64,000 nucleotides of DNA from the NCBI GenBank assembly GCA_002749535.1, contig MZZL01000136.1, positions 124,001 to 188,000 of the forward strand, given 5' to 3'. Both the position numbers and the translations under genes were made by a program. This stretch comes from Apophysomyces variabilis. Lineage: Eukaryota > Mucoromycota > Mucoromycetes > Mucorales > Mucoraceae. The notes under the pieces were generated by a model, which saw only the letters and a program-made list of their open reading frames with translations, did no database searches and had not been told where the DNA came from. Positions 1-11,834 of the stretch are shown here, one piece after another (within the stretch, counting starts at the first letter, position 1; the number at the start of each line of letters is the position of its first letter).

Positions 1-1193
1 CGGAAAGACGTTTATGTTGTCCATACGTCGTGGATATTCATATAAGATCCGCACAAATCTGTTAACTTACTGCAAGCAGTGGGAATCCCATTTTTCGGTT
101 TCCTATCATTCATTCACCGTGACAGGTTTGCTACGCAAGAAATCCCATCTTTACTGCATTCATCTAGTCTCTAAATGTCTATCTCGCTTTGCACCCGACA
201 TCCTATGTTCTCTTATGCATTACCAAAAATGCCATCCCTTTTTCCGTTTCCCCGTCTGTCTTGCGACATTGAACCTAATCAGATACGTTTCGATGTCGAT
301 CAATACCGTTACCCTAGTCACACTCCACTTAACAAAGCGGTATTCTCAGAAAAGGACAAACGGTAATGTTGTCAGCCTATTAGAAAAAATGATAAGAGAT
401 TTGGAGTCAAGTCTGGCGACATTCCAAAAACACTGTATATAGGTACTACCGTTTCATGTGCATACAGACTCTCATGTCAAAGAAAACCTCGCCATTGCTC
501 CTCTACTCCTATCACACTATTTTACCGCAAGCATGAGAAGACGAAAGACGCTTTAATTATATTAGGAACATATGAATAGGTGTAAATCTTTTAAACTTTT
601 GGCGTTTAGCCACGGACCGATAGGACGTGGAATAACTAGGATCTCCGGTAACTTTAGGCCTCTTTAGCGCCCTTGTTTAACATCAATGCGCAGTCTTTGC
701 GCAAAGCACGCGACTCATGTGTTAAGATTTCACTCGATTTGGAAAGCGGATGCATCGAACTCTCGGATGACATTGTTTATTGATTATCACTAAGACTCAT
801 TTTTCTTTCCCTACCAGGTTCTGGCTATCTCGATATATATCTAGCTAAAACGTTTCATAACAAAAGGAAAAGATATGAAAAGTGAGGATTGGAGAAAGAA
901 AAAAAGAAAGAGAACAGGAACAGGCCTTTCTATAGTTTATCTGCAAGGTTGTTATTTCGAACAAATAATAGGTGAGACTAGATTGCCCCAGTTTAGGGTA
1001 ACACAGATCGAGAAAAGAAGGGTTTAACTTGGAAATTTTTTGGATACAGAAAACTAGCCATCGATCGAACCATTTTTTTTGTAATTACAGCACTACGTTT
1101 AGAAAAGAAAGATTAAAAAAAAAAATCGAGGTATAGACAAAGAAGACCTAAAATAACAATAAAAAGAACAGAGATTGCGCGAATGCAAGTTAT
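1..1193. other. Intergenic, no gene recognised
   Basis: No reading frame here has the composition or motifs of a protein I know. The longest open frame, in the first 450 bases on the plus strand, is rich in Ser, Cys and His and has no recognisable domain. The part from about 1020 to 1190 is A-rich on the plus strand and is probably the 3' flank of the minus-strand regulator that ends at 1194. Confidence 0.5.
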
Positions 1194-3270
1194 TCAAGGG
1201 TTAATGGGATCCTTTTGTGGAAAAAAATCGTTCCAAGTAAATTCCACAAGTTTGTCTTCCTCTAGCATTGTTGGTGATTGCGTAGGAGAGAAGTAGGAAG
1301 AGGAAGATGAATCAGAAGCACATGAAGGATCGATCGCAAGGGCAAACGAATCGCATGAGTTCGCAGGCGAAGGCAAAGGCATGGTAGGAAGCATTAAGGA
1401 TGAGCTTAAAGAGTGATGCAAGAAAAAAAGATCGTCTAGGTCAAACGATGGTAACGACAAAGCATGGTTATTTGTTGTTGTTGATAACGATTCTGTTGCT
1501 GCGCTGTTGTTGTTAGTCTTGTTATCATTGTTTATCTCATCGATCGATCGCTTCCTTGGTGGCTTTTTCTCAGGCTCTTCTCCTAGACGCTGACCACACC
1601 GCTGATGAGCGAGTGTTTCTAATATGCGCTCCAGATCATCTGAACCGACAAGGCTGCTGTTAGCCTTCCTTAGCAGACGGAAACTTTTATCGAAACTTAA
1701 TCGGGCCTGTTCATTGTGAGGTAATACATGGTCGGTGCGAATGGTGACAGCAAGCGTAAGAGACATGAAGAAAGGGTTGTAGAGGTATTTTTGTTGATCA
1801 TCTTCCAGCATTTGTTCCGCAATGTGAATGATTGTGTTGGCGGCTGTGATACAGGTGCTATGCTGTTCTTCCGATGCGTGAGAGATGAGGATTTGTACGG
1901 TGTAATACAGGAGATGATACGTCCTCGCAACAGAAGAAGGTACTTGTGTTGGCTTTCCATATTCAAGATACGATGGCAGATTCAATAGCCATTCCGTTAG
2001 TGCCACTTTGGACGGGACTTCCAGTATCCGCGCTAATTTGATCATCTCGGCGAAGGCGTGTATCTGGAGGGCATGTTCCACAGCGTCGGGCAACTTTATT
2101 CTGTTATCGAGATCATCGATGGCGTAGAGTTGGCTATCCTCTAACTGCGGCCATTGACAATCGTAAGAGATGGGCATGAGTCTCTCTCCCAAGCAACTAG
2201 CGAACCATTGCTCGGTGACGTAGAGGACCCAATAAGCTCGGCGGTACCATTCCATCCGTACAATGCCCAAAGATGGTTCGGGATCTTGATTGAGCTTCAG
2301 ATCTTCTGCGCATCGGACTAATTGTTGTCGTAGTACAACCGTCGATTTTACATCACCTATCAAATAGCTATACCAAGAAAGGATGACAAGGGCCTTAACA
2401 TTTGTAAAGGAGAGGAAAGGTAGGTTAGGGACAGATATGGAGAACGTGTGAGCCAATATGAACATACTTCAAAGAAATAAATTTAAGTTTTACCTGAACT
2501 GTAGACAGGGAGGGGGAGGCAGACGCTTGCAAAGCTAACATGGATTGGCATCGGTGAAAAAATGACTGAGCCATTTCTACTTCGTCCGCATATCGGCATC
2601 CCATGGCATAAACTGCATAGAGAAGCAATGGAGCAATTTGTTTCGGATGATGTATCATTTGGTGTAGGAAATGATGCCGTGAGAGTATGGGAAAGAAAAG
2701 ATTGAAGTAACGGAAAAAGTAATTGGCCCAAACCGTGGCACGTTCCATCATCGGTTCATCTGTATTCGTGAGATAACTGCCCTAGAGAGAAATGCAGCGA
2801 ATTGGAACTTATCAGTAAAAAAAAAGAAAAAGACATGCTTGGCATAGATTAACAGAAAACGTACAGGCGTTTCTTTGTTGTCAATCTGAAGACGTTCCAT
2901 CACAGCCCCTGATATTAGGCTTAGAAGAGTATTTCGAGTGACAATATCATGAACGGCTTTCTTGGAGGTCAACTCTAGAGGGATAAAGAAAAAAAGTGAG
3001 TGACAAGAGGGAAGACTTTGTACTAGATTTACCAGGACTATTAAGTAATACAGCTATTCGATGGGCTCTGTTTTCGATGATTTCCACAGAGGCCTTAGGC
3101 GGACCTCGTTTTCTAGGGAGATTTGGATAGGAGCATGGCATACCGACGGATTGACACCGAGAACATGAAGGTTGGACACCATCACATTTGACTTTTTTCT
3201 TACGACAGGTATTACAAGCTAAAGTGACCTTAACGCGCTTTGCTTGAGGTAAACTTGACTTTTTAGACAT
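1194..3270 (-). CDS. Zn2Cys6 fungal-type transcription factor
   Basis: Nuclear DNA-binding regulator of the Gal4 class. Exons on the minus strand are 3270-3028 (approximate end), 2974-2865, 2782-2494 and 2393-1194, giving about 610 aa. The N-terminus (from about residue 19) has the binuclear zinc cluster C-x2-C-x6-C-x6-C-x2-C-x6-C (CNTCRKKKVKC, then SCSRCQSVGMPC). It is followed by a basic linker and, in the middle, by the 'fungal specific transcription factor domain' (FFRYFNLFFPILSRHHFL, then ALVILSWYSYLIGD after the third intron). The C-terminal third is Ser/Asn-rich and acidic, as in activation regions. The last junction joins VQ to ALVILSW and removes about 100 nt containing an internal Met that would give a false start. 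Target genes cannot be read from the sequence. Confidence 0.88.
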
Positions 3271-4066
3271 TTCTTTTAATTTGGACTATATGAGGTTTTG
3301 AGAAAAGAAAAACGAAAGCAAAAACAAAAGGGGAAGAAAAAAGGGAAAAGACAGAAAAAACTGTTAAATACAGAAAAATAAGAGGTTGGGCTGTCTGTCT
3401 GTCTGTCTCTTAAACAATGCTTTTTCTCTATGCTTTCATGCGATTGGGGAAGCGCCACTCTGGGAAACAGAAAAGGTCGTATTACATCCAAATGACCAAT
3501 CGGTGAATTCTCCCTTTGTCACGTTATACTGTATTTGGGAATAGAAAGGCATGGATCGTCATTGCTGCAGGTCGAGAACAACCCTACAAGGCTCGCCGAA
3601 ATAAGTAGAAAAAGCAAAAAAAAAAAAAGTGGAACCTATCGTAACACGTCCTACCTATAAATCTAATCTATACTGCGACTTATCCGCAGAAGCAAAGCGA
3701 AATAAAACAAGGTACAAGACGAAACAAGCAAGGATGACTTTATTTTTCCATGATGATTCTAAAACATTCTATTCAGTCATGCTTTTTCTCACATCACAAA
3801 ACGTGTTTCCGAGGAAGCAAGAAAAACATACATATATATATATATATATGTCAGTTGGGATTGTTACACACCCTATTTTCCTATGAGCAATAAAGTGGGA
3901 ATGAGCAAGACCATCCCAAGGAGAGCTGGAAAATTTATAAACTTTCAGCATAGTTATGCAGACGTCTATTCTTTTTTTTTCTATTGCAGCTAACCGCCCG
4001 AAAAGAAAGAAAATACCAAACTTCCCTTTTCCCCAGTTGCATGGGGTCTATTGGACCACCTCTCTT
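3271..4066. other. Intergenic with a (TA)n run
   Basis: This lies between the start of the Zn2Cys6 gene and the stop of the aminotransferase gene, both on the minus strand, so it carries the regulator's promoter. It holds a purine-rich tract upstream of the ATG (about 3300-3360 on the plus strand), a TGTC repeat near 3392-3408 and a TA dinucleotide run at about 3831-3849. No gene seen. Confidence 0.5.
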
Positions 4067-5166
4067 TTACACTCCTTCCTCGGTGCTATGGCTACTTCGG
4101 ATCAAAAGCCGCACTGGGTAGGCTTTTCGGACAGAATTGAAACAAATGATTGGATCCCCATGCTAATAAATCCCCAACATAAAAATAAATTTGAGTTTTC
4201 TCTTTTTCCACAGCAATAGCAATATATATATATATACCTTTTGAGCATGGATAAGATCATCCACAGTAATAATACCTTCTTCTACTTGTTTCTCTTGAAT
4301 CAACCATTCACGAAAAGTGCCTGCGAGTAGACCTTTTTGATTTCGGGCAAACTCTCCGTTATCCTTACTTGCCGTTTCTAATCCACAAAAAGAGAAGAAT
4401 ACGAACCGCAATCCAACCTTGGTGTTCTCCATAGCCAACAATCATTGATTTTCATCCGAACAGCAATGTTAGCAATACTCGTTTCTGTGACTTGACGCTC
4501 GGTATTCCAGAGAACAACATCAAAAGGCTCGTCTTTTTCTGGATGCCAATCACAACCTGTTCGTTGTCGTGCTGCCTCGTACACTTCCCGTCGCGTGGTC
4601 TTGTGCAACAAGAAAGGATCATCTGGACAAGCAATCGGTTGTGAATCGAGGATAACGTTTATCGACTTGGCATCGTTTGCTGTTGCTGCTGCTGCTGCTG
4701 CGTCCAATAGCTCATATCCACCGGATCCACCGAGTTCTGTATGCTCTATATTGACCTTTCCATCAAGATCCAACAACAGCCGCACCTTAAGAGGAAGGAA
4801 AAAAATGAATACAGAAAAAACAGAGAGAGACACAGAGAAGCATGGCTTCTCTTGTACTCACTGCGTACCCTTAAAGGTAATGAAGGTGGTTCTGTTGTTA
4901 TTGTTGCCACATGGTTATGAAGAGCTTCCATGAGTTCATGCGCGGTGGGCACATGTGGAAAGATGTCTTCGTTCGCAGCGTTAAAATCTTGTGCGGCCTT
5001 TAACAGGCGTGCGATGTGCAAGTCCAACAGGTAGAAACCTTTAGGGTTTCCGTCAGAACAAAAATAAAAGGAAAAGCTTTGTCCTTTTCTTTTATGTCAT
5101 GCAAGAAGACAGACCTTGTCCAGGTTCATACAGGAGTGTTTCTAACAAGCAAAAAGCGTCCGTCAT
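4067..5166 (-). CDS. Class IV PLP aminotransferase, aminodeoxychorismate lyase-like
   Basis: Likely releases p-aminobenzoate from aminodeoxychorismate (folate route), or is a related branched-chain/D-amino-acid aminotransferase. Exons are 5166-5115, 5038-4869, 4785-4407, 4332-4238 and 4162-4067; together they give 263 aa in one frame. Family marks in order are FYLLDLHIARLLKAA (N-terminal helix), LLHKTTRR with the presumed PLP-binding Lys near residue 136, VTETSIANIAVR, RTPRLDCGLLAGTFREWL, and FNSVRKAYPVRL near the C-terminus. The Leu-Leu-Ala-Gly loop after the Cys-Gly is typical of PabC and of the C-terminal half of bacterial PabB-PabC fusions. The first donor reads GTCTGT and the second GTACGC, both weak. 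An (Ala)6 tract from a GCA repeat sits near residue 105. The gene diverges from the cystinosin gene across 278 bp. Confidence 0.78.
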
Positions 5167-5444
5167 GAAAGCTTACAATAAAAAGCCACAGAGAATAGAT
5201 AGACAGTCGGTCTATCGACAAGTGTAATATTGGCGGCATACGACCTATTTCTGTCTCCGGCTTTGTTCGCTTCTCTGTCTCTCTCTCACTCTCTGTGTGT
5301 GTGTGTGCGTCTCTCTCTTTCTCTCTTACTCTCTTTCTTTCTCTTAACTCTTTCATTTCTTTTTCCTATTCCCTTTATTTTTCCGACTAAACCTTCCATA
5401 CACAAAGAGTTGGTTCCGACTTTTATTTCACCCTTTTTCTTTCA
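5167..5444. promoter_or_regulatory. Shared divergent promoter region with CT/GT microsatellite
   Basis: The 278 bp between the ATG of the aminotransferase gene (minus) and the ATG of the cystinosin gene (plus) must hold both promoters. It contains a long pyrimidine tract at about 5276-5345 made of CT repeats with an internal GT run. Such tracts are common in fungal promoters. No clear TATA box was seen. Confidence 0.5.
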
Positions 5445-6966
5445 ATGGCAGCCTTCCTCTATATACAGGAGCGTGATCCCGGCATGGCCTGGGAAGTCAT
5501 TTCAGGCATTATCGGCTGGGTAAATAAAAGAAAATGAACAAAATGAAAGAAAGGTTCATGTTGAATCTGAAGAGAGAAAAACAAATAATATATACAGATC
5601 TACTTTATTGCATGGTCTGTCAGCTTTTATCCCCAAGCTATTCTCAACTGGCAGCGTAAAAGGTTTGACTCTAAGCTCTGCAGCAGCATATCACTATCCA
5701 AAAAACTTACCACGAACCATATTCAGTGTCCAAGGCCTATCCATCGATTTTCTTTGTTACAATGTCCTCGGTTTCTTCTCTTATTCGGTAAACAAAAGGA
5801 AGAGAGAGAGGCTCAACTTGTGCATTCCATGATCTATTTCTGACATGGCGGGGTTTTCTTTACACTCAACATTACAGGTATTTAACTTGGCGTTCTATTT
5901 CAGTGAGGAGATCCAGAACGAATGTAAGAAGAAAAAAAAAGATCTCATTCGATGGAAAAAGCATACGATGAAAAGGAAAACTCATGCTTTTGAGGATTCC
6001 TTTTAGACAAACGAAGGAACCACGATAGCGATAATCTTGTTCGAGCAAACGATGTGATGTTTGCAGTACATGCATTTTTGATTTCATCATTTACATTGAC
6101 TCAAACATTTCTTTACAAGGTAACGCAAAAAATGAGATTACATGACAAAGATGACTCAGCAAAGGTGTCTTTTTTTTTTAATCCCGTCCAGAAAGATGAT
6201 AGCCAGCGAATATCGAATGTTGCAGCAGCAACGATTACTACAGCTGTTTTAGGGACCATTGCGATGATTATGTCTGTGTATGCTGGCTATGTCATGTGGA
6301 TAGACGTGATGTACTACTTGAGTTACATCAAGCTCGGAGTAAGCATGATAAAGTACATACCACAGGTATCGTTTTCGAAAAAGGGAAATATTTTAGGCGT
6401 ACATGGTCTCACCATCTATTTTCGTTCTTCTTCCTTAGGCCTGGCTAAACTTTCGACGAAAATCTACCGTGGGTTGGAGTATATACAACATTCTCTTGGT
6501 AAATCGGATTATCTCTGGGATCTATATGTTGATTGGCCCTATTGTAGGATTTCACCGGCGGTTCGCTTTCCATCGCACAGCTTCTATTAGACGCCTACCT
6601 TAGTGGGGATTGGAGTGGTGTTTCTGGAGTAAGTACTTTTCTTTTGGTTTCGGATGAAAATGGTACGTGTCAGCAGTACTGATCACCATGAACGTCTTTT
6701 TTTAGGATCCTGTGAAATTGTAAGTGTGGGATGGACTAATGATTAGGGCTGGACTGAAAGACTGATTTCTCGATTATAGCGGACTTGGATTTGTTTCCAT
6801 TGCTTTCGACTTGATATTCATGGCGCAGCATTATCTTTTATATCCTGATAGAACCGATTTCTATCTGAATTCTGTTGAAGAAGAACGTAGAAGATTGATT
6901 GTTGAAGGTCGCGTACCGAGACATGATGTAGAAGAAGAGGAATCAGGGTATGGCTCTGGCGCGTAA
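5445..6966 (+). CDS. CTNS: Cystinosin-like lysosomal/vacuolar cystine-H+ symporter (PQ-loop)
   Basis: Exports cystine from the lysosome or vacuole. Ten exons fit one frame: 5445-5519, 5598-5662, 5727-5787, 5878-5923, 6007-6119, 6192-6365, 6439-6498, 6548-6628, 6706-6719 and 6780-6966, giving 291 aa. Two PQ-loop repeats are visible: IAWSVSFYPQAILNWQRKS with GLSIDFLCYNVLGFFSYS near the N-terminus, and SYIKLGVSMIKYIPQ with AWLNFRRKSTVGWSI in the second half. The second is followed by DFTGGSLSIAQLLLDAY and the typical ending KFGLGFVSIAFDLIFMAQHY. The animal-type glycosylated lumenal N-terminus is absent, as in fungal Ers1-type proteins. The tail is acidic and could hold a sorting signal, but I see no clear tyrosine motif. 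Exon 9 is only 14 nt. The stop lies 63 bp before the next ATG. Confidence 0.92.
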
Positions 6967-7029
6967 AAACAACAGCAACCAATAAAATCATGGCAATTTT
7001 TGGATTCTGGTGATTGTTTCCCTTTTTCA

Positions 7030-8165
7030 ATGTCGTTCTTCTGGAGTCTTCGACGTTGGTTCATCATATTTCTCTTGCGCATTGCCTTTACCATACCAAG
7101 GCAACAATATGCTAGAACCCTCGTGAAATTCCTGGGAGCGCTGTTCTTTAAATACAATGACAGCTGGACACAATCCAGTGATCGCGGCATTTGGATTGCA
7201 GAAGACATTAAACATGCGAAAAGAGAAGAACTGGAGGATCGCCTTTCATCGAGCGATGTCGTGTTGTTCTGGATACCTGGTACGAATAGGCATATATAGA
7301 TCATTGCCCTCCATTCACGCATGTTCCTTCTTTACTCTTCCTTAGGCGGCGGTTTTCGTTTTCATCTGACTCGGTTGTACATTAAAACTTTCATTGCTTG
7401 GATTCGTGCTTTGGAGGCAGACAAGAATCTAAAGTGCATGGTATTTGTTCCTCAATACAGTAAGTTTCTCTATCCTAAACGATACGTGAAAAGCTGAGAA
7501 AAGAAGAAAAGGACTCTCGCCTGAGCATCCATTTCCTGCCGCTATCCAAGACATTAGTTCGACTTATGACTGGCTTCTGAACACAATGCATGTATCACCA
7601 AAGAAAATCTTATGGGGTAAGTATCAAAAAGCTTGGATGCTATTGTTTCTTTGATAAATAACTGCAAAATAAAAAAGGTGGTGATGATGCTGGTGTGGCA
7701 GTGGCCCTGGATACTCTCCAACGACTGGAAAAAGAACAACCTCGTCCTGTCGGTCTGATCTGTGCTTCTCCTTATATCGGCTATGAAGCAGGCGGTGAAT
7801 CTTGGCGTGACAACATGAAGAATGATTTTATTTTGGCCTCTTCAATCACACGCATGGAAGAGAGTTATATCCCGGAAGAAGGCGAACAACCTTTCCAATA
7901 CATTCCCTCTTCGTTTGATCTTGCCACTTTTCTTCCCCGGCACATGCTTATCTTTGTGGGTGGCAAGGAAGTCCTGTTGGATGAAGCTGGCCGATTGGAA
8001 GCACGCGCTCGTAGTGGAGGTGTTCAGGTGACCATGATCCAGCAACCGGACGAACCTCATTTATGGTCCATGCTCGGCGCTGTGACGATACGTGATCCAC
8101 ATGTCTGGCAAAATAGCATTGATCGATGGGTATACTTTGTTGCAAACACAATAAAAACACCGTGA
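7030..8165 (+). CDS. Alpha/beta hydrolase (HSL / steryl-acetyl-hydrolase type) with Asp in place of the nucleophile Ser
   Basis: Exons are 7030-7279, 7346-7459, 7512-7616 and 7678-8165, giving 318 aa. An N-terminal hydrophobic segment (FIIFLLRIAF) suggests a membrane anchor. The fold is clear: an oxyanion-hole motif IPGGGFRFH, then YRLSPEHPFPAA, a nucleophile-elbow region WGGDDAGVAVAL, an acidic-residue motif VGGKEVLLDEA, and a late His in DEPHLWSM. The family elbow is G-D-S-A-G; here the Ser codon is GAT (Asp). The rest of the triad looks intact, so this may be an inactive or re-purposed hydrolase. The splice site before the elbow has one sensible acceptor, so the Asp is not a splicing artefact. 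A 7-codon upstream ORF starts at 6990. Confidence 0.85.
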
Positions 8166-8650
8166 TTTCTCGTTTCTTCTTTTCAGTTTTATTCTTTAGA
8201 ACGGACAGGACAACTTTATGCAGAATTACTTGTGTTAGTACGGAAAAAGACAGTGAGAGGTCCTATCTCTTCTCCAGTAAAAAAAGCAAGCATTCTTCAA
8301 CTATAGCAACGCCAGAAAGAATTTCGAACGTTTATTAATAACAGGAACAATTGATTTTCTAATATGCGCCAACAAGGTCAGGATTACTGTCTTTTTAATA
8401 GTTATCCTTAACTAGCTTGTTAAGGAAACTCTAAAAGATCTTAAATGAATGCTTCTTTTGTTTCAGCCTTCCTTATTTTGTCCCAGAACCCTTTTTTTAT
8501 AGCAACTCCGACGGCTCGCTTAAAATTAAGGAACGAAAGCTGCACCCTGGAGAACTATAACTTCATTCATTCCTAATGGGAATATAAAAACAACTAACAC
8601 CTACAATGACTGTAATCTCATATTCACCACGACTGTCCTACGCTCTTCTC
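8166..8650. other. Intergenic, no gene recognised
   Basis: This is the 3' flank of the hydrolase gene followed by AT-rich sequence with no recognisable reading frame or repeat. Confidence 0.4.
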
Positions 8651-8659
8651 AGGAGGAAA

Positions 8660-9540
8660 CAGGCGCTGCTTCTATGAAACAGTGCTACTTTTTGGGCGAA
8701 CGTTCATAGCGTGCATTTTATGCAAAACATGAGTCTGCCATGCTTTGCGAAATGGCGTTGATGCTTCAGAGATGGAACAATTTGCTCGCTTTGTTCTGGG
8801 CATTGGTGCTGATGGTGTTTTTCCGACTGTGGTTAGCGCTAGCAACCACGTTGAATAAGTTAAAAGCAGCTTCGAAGGAAGCAGGCTACGACGGTTTGGT
8901 TCGGCACCTGACAGAAGGCTACTGACTGTTATTTTTTGGTTTTGACAAAGGAAGTTCCCATATCCAGGACTTAAAACGAGGTTCCGCTGTCGGTTTTGTG
9001 AAAAGATGTTGAAGTCTGCGAGAACATTTGGCAACCATGTGTCCGCTCGTGGAGTGCCATTCGCTATGGCTGCGAAATGATATAGGGAAAAGTCACAGGA
9101 TGGATTGGACGCGTTCAAACTGCAAAAACGACCGCATTTGTCCTTGAACATTGAAAGGTCATCATCAAATAAGCCTGTTCTTCGGCGAAACTACCATGAT
9201 GCTATCCTTGCATCATGTGACGCATTTGTAGAGAATGAGAAGCAGAAACAGCAAAAATCGTGTTAGCTCAGCTTGGCGATTGGGAGCCGGTTTCTCTTGT
9301 GGTTGAAGATAAAGAGTACAATCTGTTGACATCCAACAGTATTGCAAAGACACTTATTGAAATCAGATTATTGGGTCATGGCATCAACCAGATGCATCCG
9401 GCAGTACTGATAACGGCTGCCATTGTCTCAAAGCAGAATCTGAGGAAGTCGACTCCAACATATTCCACTTGCAGCAGAGAAGCCAAATTAACCACTATCT
9501 AAAATCAAAAAAATACGTAGAACTTACCACGAATTTGTCG
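8660..9540 (+). pseudogene. Decayed ORF with a C2H2-like finger remnant (possible mobile-element gene)
   Basis: Plus-strand translation across shifting frames gives gene-like pieces. One has a Cys-x2-Cys...His pattern near 8970-9050 (CRFCEKMLKSARTFGNH). A later one, near 9260-9500, reads LAQLGDWEPVSLVVEDKE. Frameshifts and stops separate the pieces. I do not recognise the parent family. The finger and the lack of an intact frame suggest a dead element-borne gene, but this is weak. Confidence 0.3.
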
Positions 9541-11640
9541 ACTTACTGAACGAAGACTAGCTCTTATATCGTCAGTTATGTCACGTAACCCCCCCCCAGC
9601 ATCTTTGCGGGTGCTATTATGATGGAAGCAATAAAACTGCTCCATTCATCAATTGAGTGGAGCGTCCCGAAACGAGCATACTAAACATACGAATCATTAC
9701 AAAGTCGAAAGCTCACGTTTGCATTACCAGGAGCGGGGGAGCAAAGAATCTATACTTTCTGAGTTAAAGATTAACGGGTATTACTAAACAATGCCTTGTT
9801 ACCGGATCTTCACGAGCAACGTTAGTATGACTTTGGTCATTAGCATTCGACATTTCCTCATCGTTTGAGTCTATCTGTGCTGCTTCATCGCTGATTTCGG
9901 TAGTTGTGCGATTCTGCGACCCATTCCTTACTATGTATGTCCGTGCTTATGCAGGTTCAAATTCCTCCACCTTCTTTTGCCGAAACTTATCGTTTTGTCC
10001 TGAACGCTTCCGTTGCTTGATATTTTCTGTTACCCATATGATAGCCATTATTCATGAACTTACTTACAAGTTGACCGCTGCTGCTTCAAAAAGTATCCTT
10101 AAGCTCAGATATGTTCTCCTCTGCTGCTGACTCTAATTGGACCAAGCTGCCCTTTATGCGTCACTCTTGTCTTGATCTACGAACCCATTTCAGTTAAAGA
10201 CAATGAAAGATATTATGTGATGCATCTCCTTACGGATTAAAACAAATTAATCCAAGATTCTTCGGAGATCGTAGTTATTTGCCTCGAATTATCTGCCAGC
10301 CGGTGCCATGCTTCTTTTTAAGTCAACGGCCTTAACTACCTTGTATTCTCGACATGCCCATATTTCTCAGTGATAGACTTTAATGAACTTTTGTGTGAGT
10401 CTTGCTGCCAAGCCGCCCCAGTCTTTGTACAGTTGACATAAACCGATAATGTCATTGGAATGCATGTCTAAGAAATGAGACGGCGACGGAATGGTAGAGC
10501 TGGAAGCTACGTAAGCTTCAATAACTATGGACAAAAGAAGTTCGAGCAAAACAGTTACAGCCATCTTGATCAAAAGTTATTGCTACCTGTATTAACGGTA
10601 TTTATGATGGTGTCGTTGTCGTTGTTCATGCTAAACCGTTGTACAAGAGGGCTGCAAATAGCCAAACTTCCCAATGAGAAGTATCTCGGCAAAATTCCAC
10701 ATCAAAGGCGTCTTGACCTAAGAACGGAACGTTGTGGGACTTCGCAAAGTATGACGAACAGCATCTTAAATCAAATGAGTGGCGCAAGCGTGTGCACGGC
10801 ATTTCTAAGTATTGTCGTTGTTTGAACGTTCTGAATCGCCGCCATCTGAGTGGGAGTCTTCCCTAATTGCGTTCAAAATTGCATGCCCTCTCAGCCTAAC
10901 ATCGTGTGCCACATCAGCTCACCTTTCGCTCCTGGCATGGAAATGGTGCCTTACATAGTCTGGACACTCTTGGACTATGACTGCAGCCAATTGATTCCTT
11001 CACAGAAGAAAATTCGAAACTAAAATGAAAGACTTCGTCCTGAATGCGGTATGTACCTTTCTCAAATATATCCAAGGCACTAATGTTGTGTATCGTCATC
11101 TATAAGGTTTTCTCAAATCTTGTCTGCCTCAGTAATCAAGAGTGTTCGTGAGTAAAGAACGCACGGAGCCCTTGCTGGACTCTATACGTGCTGAATGGAC
11201 TGTTTCCAGAATTCTTGGGTAAATTCTGGACCTAATAGAAGGAGCAGATTCTATCCCAATAATAGGGAACCAAAACCTCAACAGAACCCTGACCGGCATC
11301 GCTGATGTGGTGTCTGCTGGGCTGAACCGAGCGAACAAGAGTGCTGTGGCACATATCTCACGTCGTTTGGTTTAACTAGATTAAAATATTGTATTACAAA
11401 ATTGATCCTGACATATGTTTTTTGCTGTGCTGCAATGATAAATTTGTCTTGCTGTAATGCAAGGAATTTGCGACTTTCGGTGAATATTTGGCTGGCATAT
11501 TTCTCATAATGTCTTCGTACAACGAAAGATACGTTGCAAGAAATCTTAGCAAGATAAAACCAGCGTAGACAAATTCTATTGCGCGATCCTATAAAAGAAG
11601 CAAAAGGAAGAAAACGGATCAAAGAAGATAAAATGGGCTG
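9541..11640. other. Decayed, gene-poor stretch
   Basis: No intact gene. Plus-strand fragments with protein-like composition occur near 10475-10800 and 10900-11360, each broken by stops in all frames. A short sequence at 9658-9670 (TGGAGCGTCCCGA) resembles the end of the MITE-like element at 57448. A C8 run lies near 9591-9598. I read the stretch as degraded repeats. Confidence 0.4.
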
Positions 11641-11834
11641 ATGTTTATCAGTGGTTTCTAGATAAACATGGAACTACAGAGTAATTACAACGGATGCAAA
11701 GGCTGCCTCTTCATAGCAATTCGACTTACGTGCACCAAAACCCAAAAAGGTAAATGTGACGGCTGCTGCTGTCAATAGCAATGTTTCCCTCCTGCGAGGG
11801 TATTGCACGATCACGATCAACAGCAGAAGGGACA

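Noticed and set aside
1..442. 142-codon plus-strand frame at the window start
   Set aside because: No domain, poor composition, and no upstream context.
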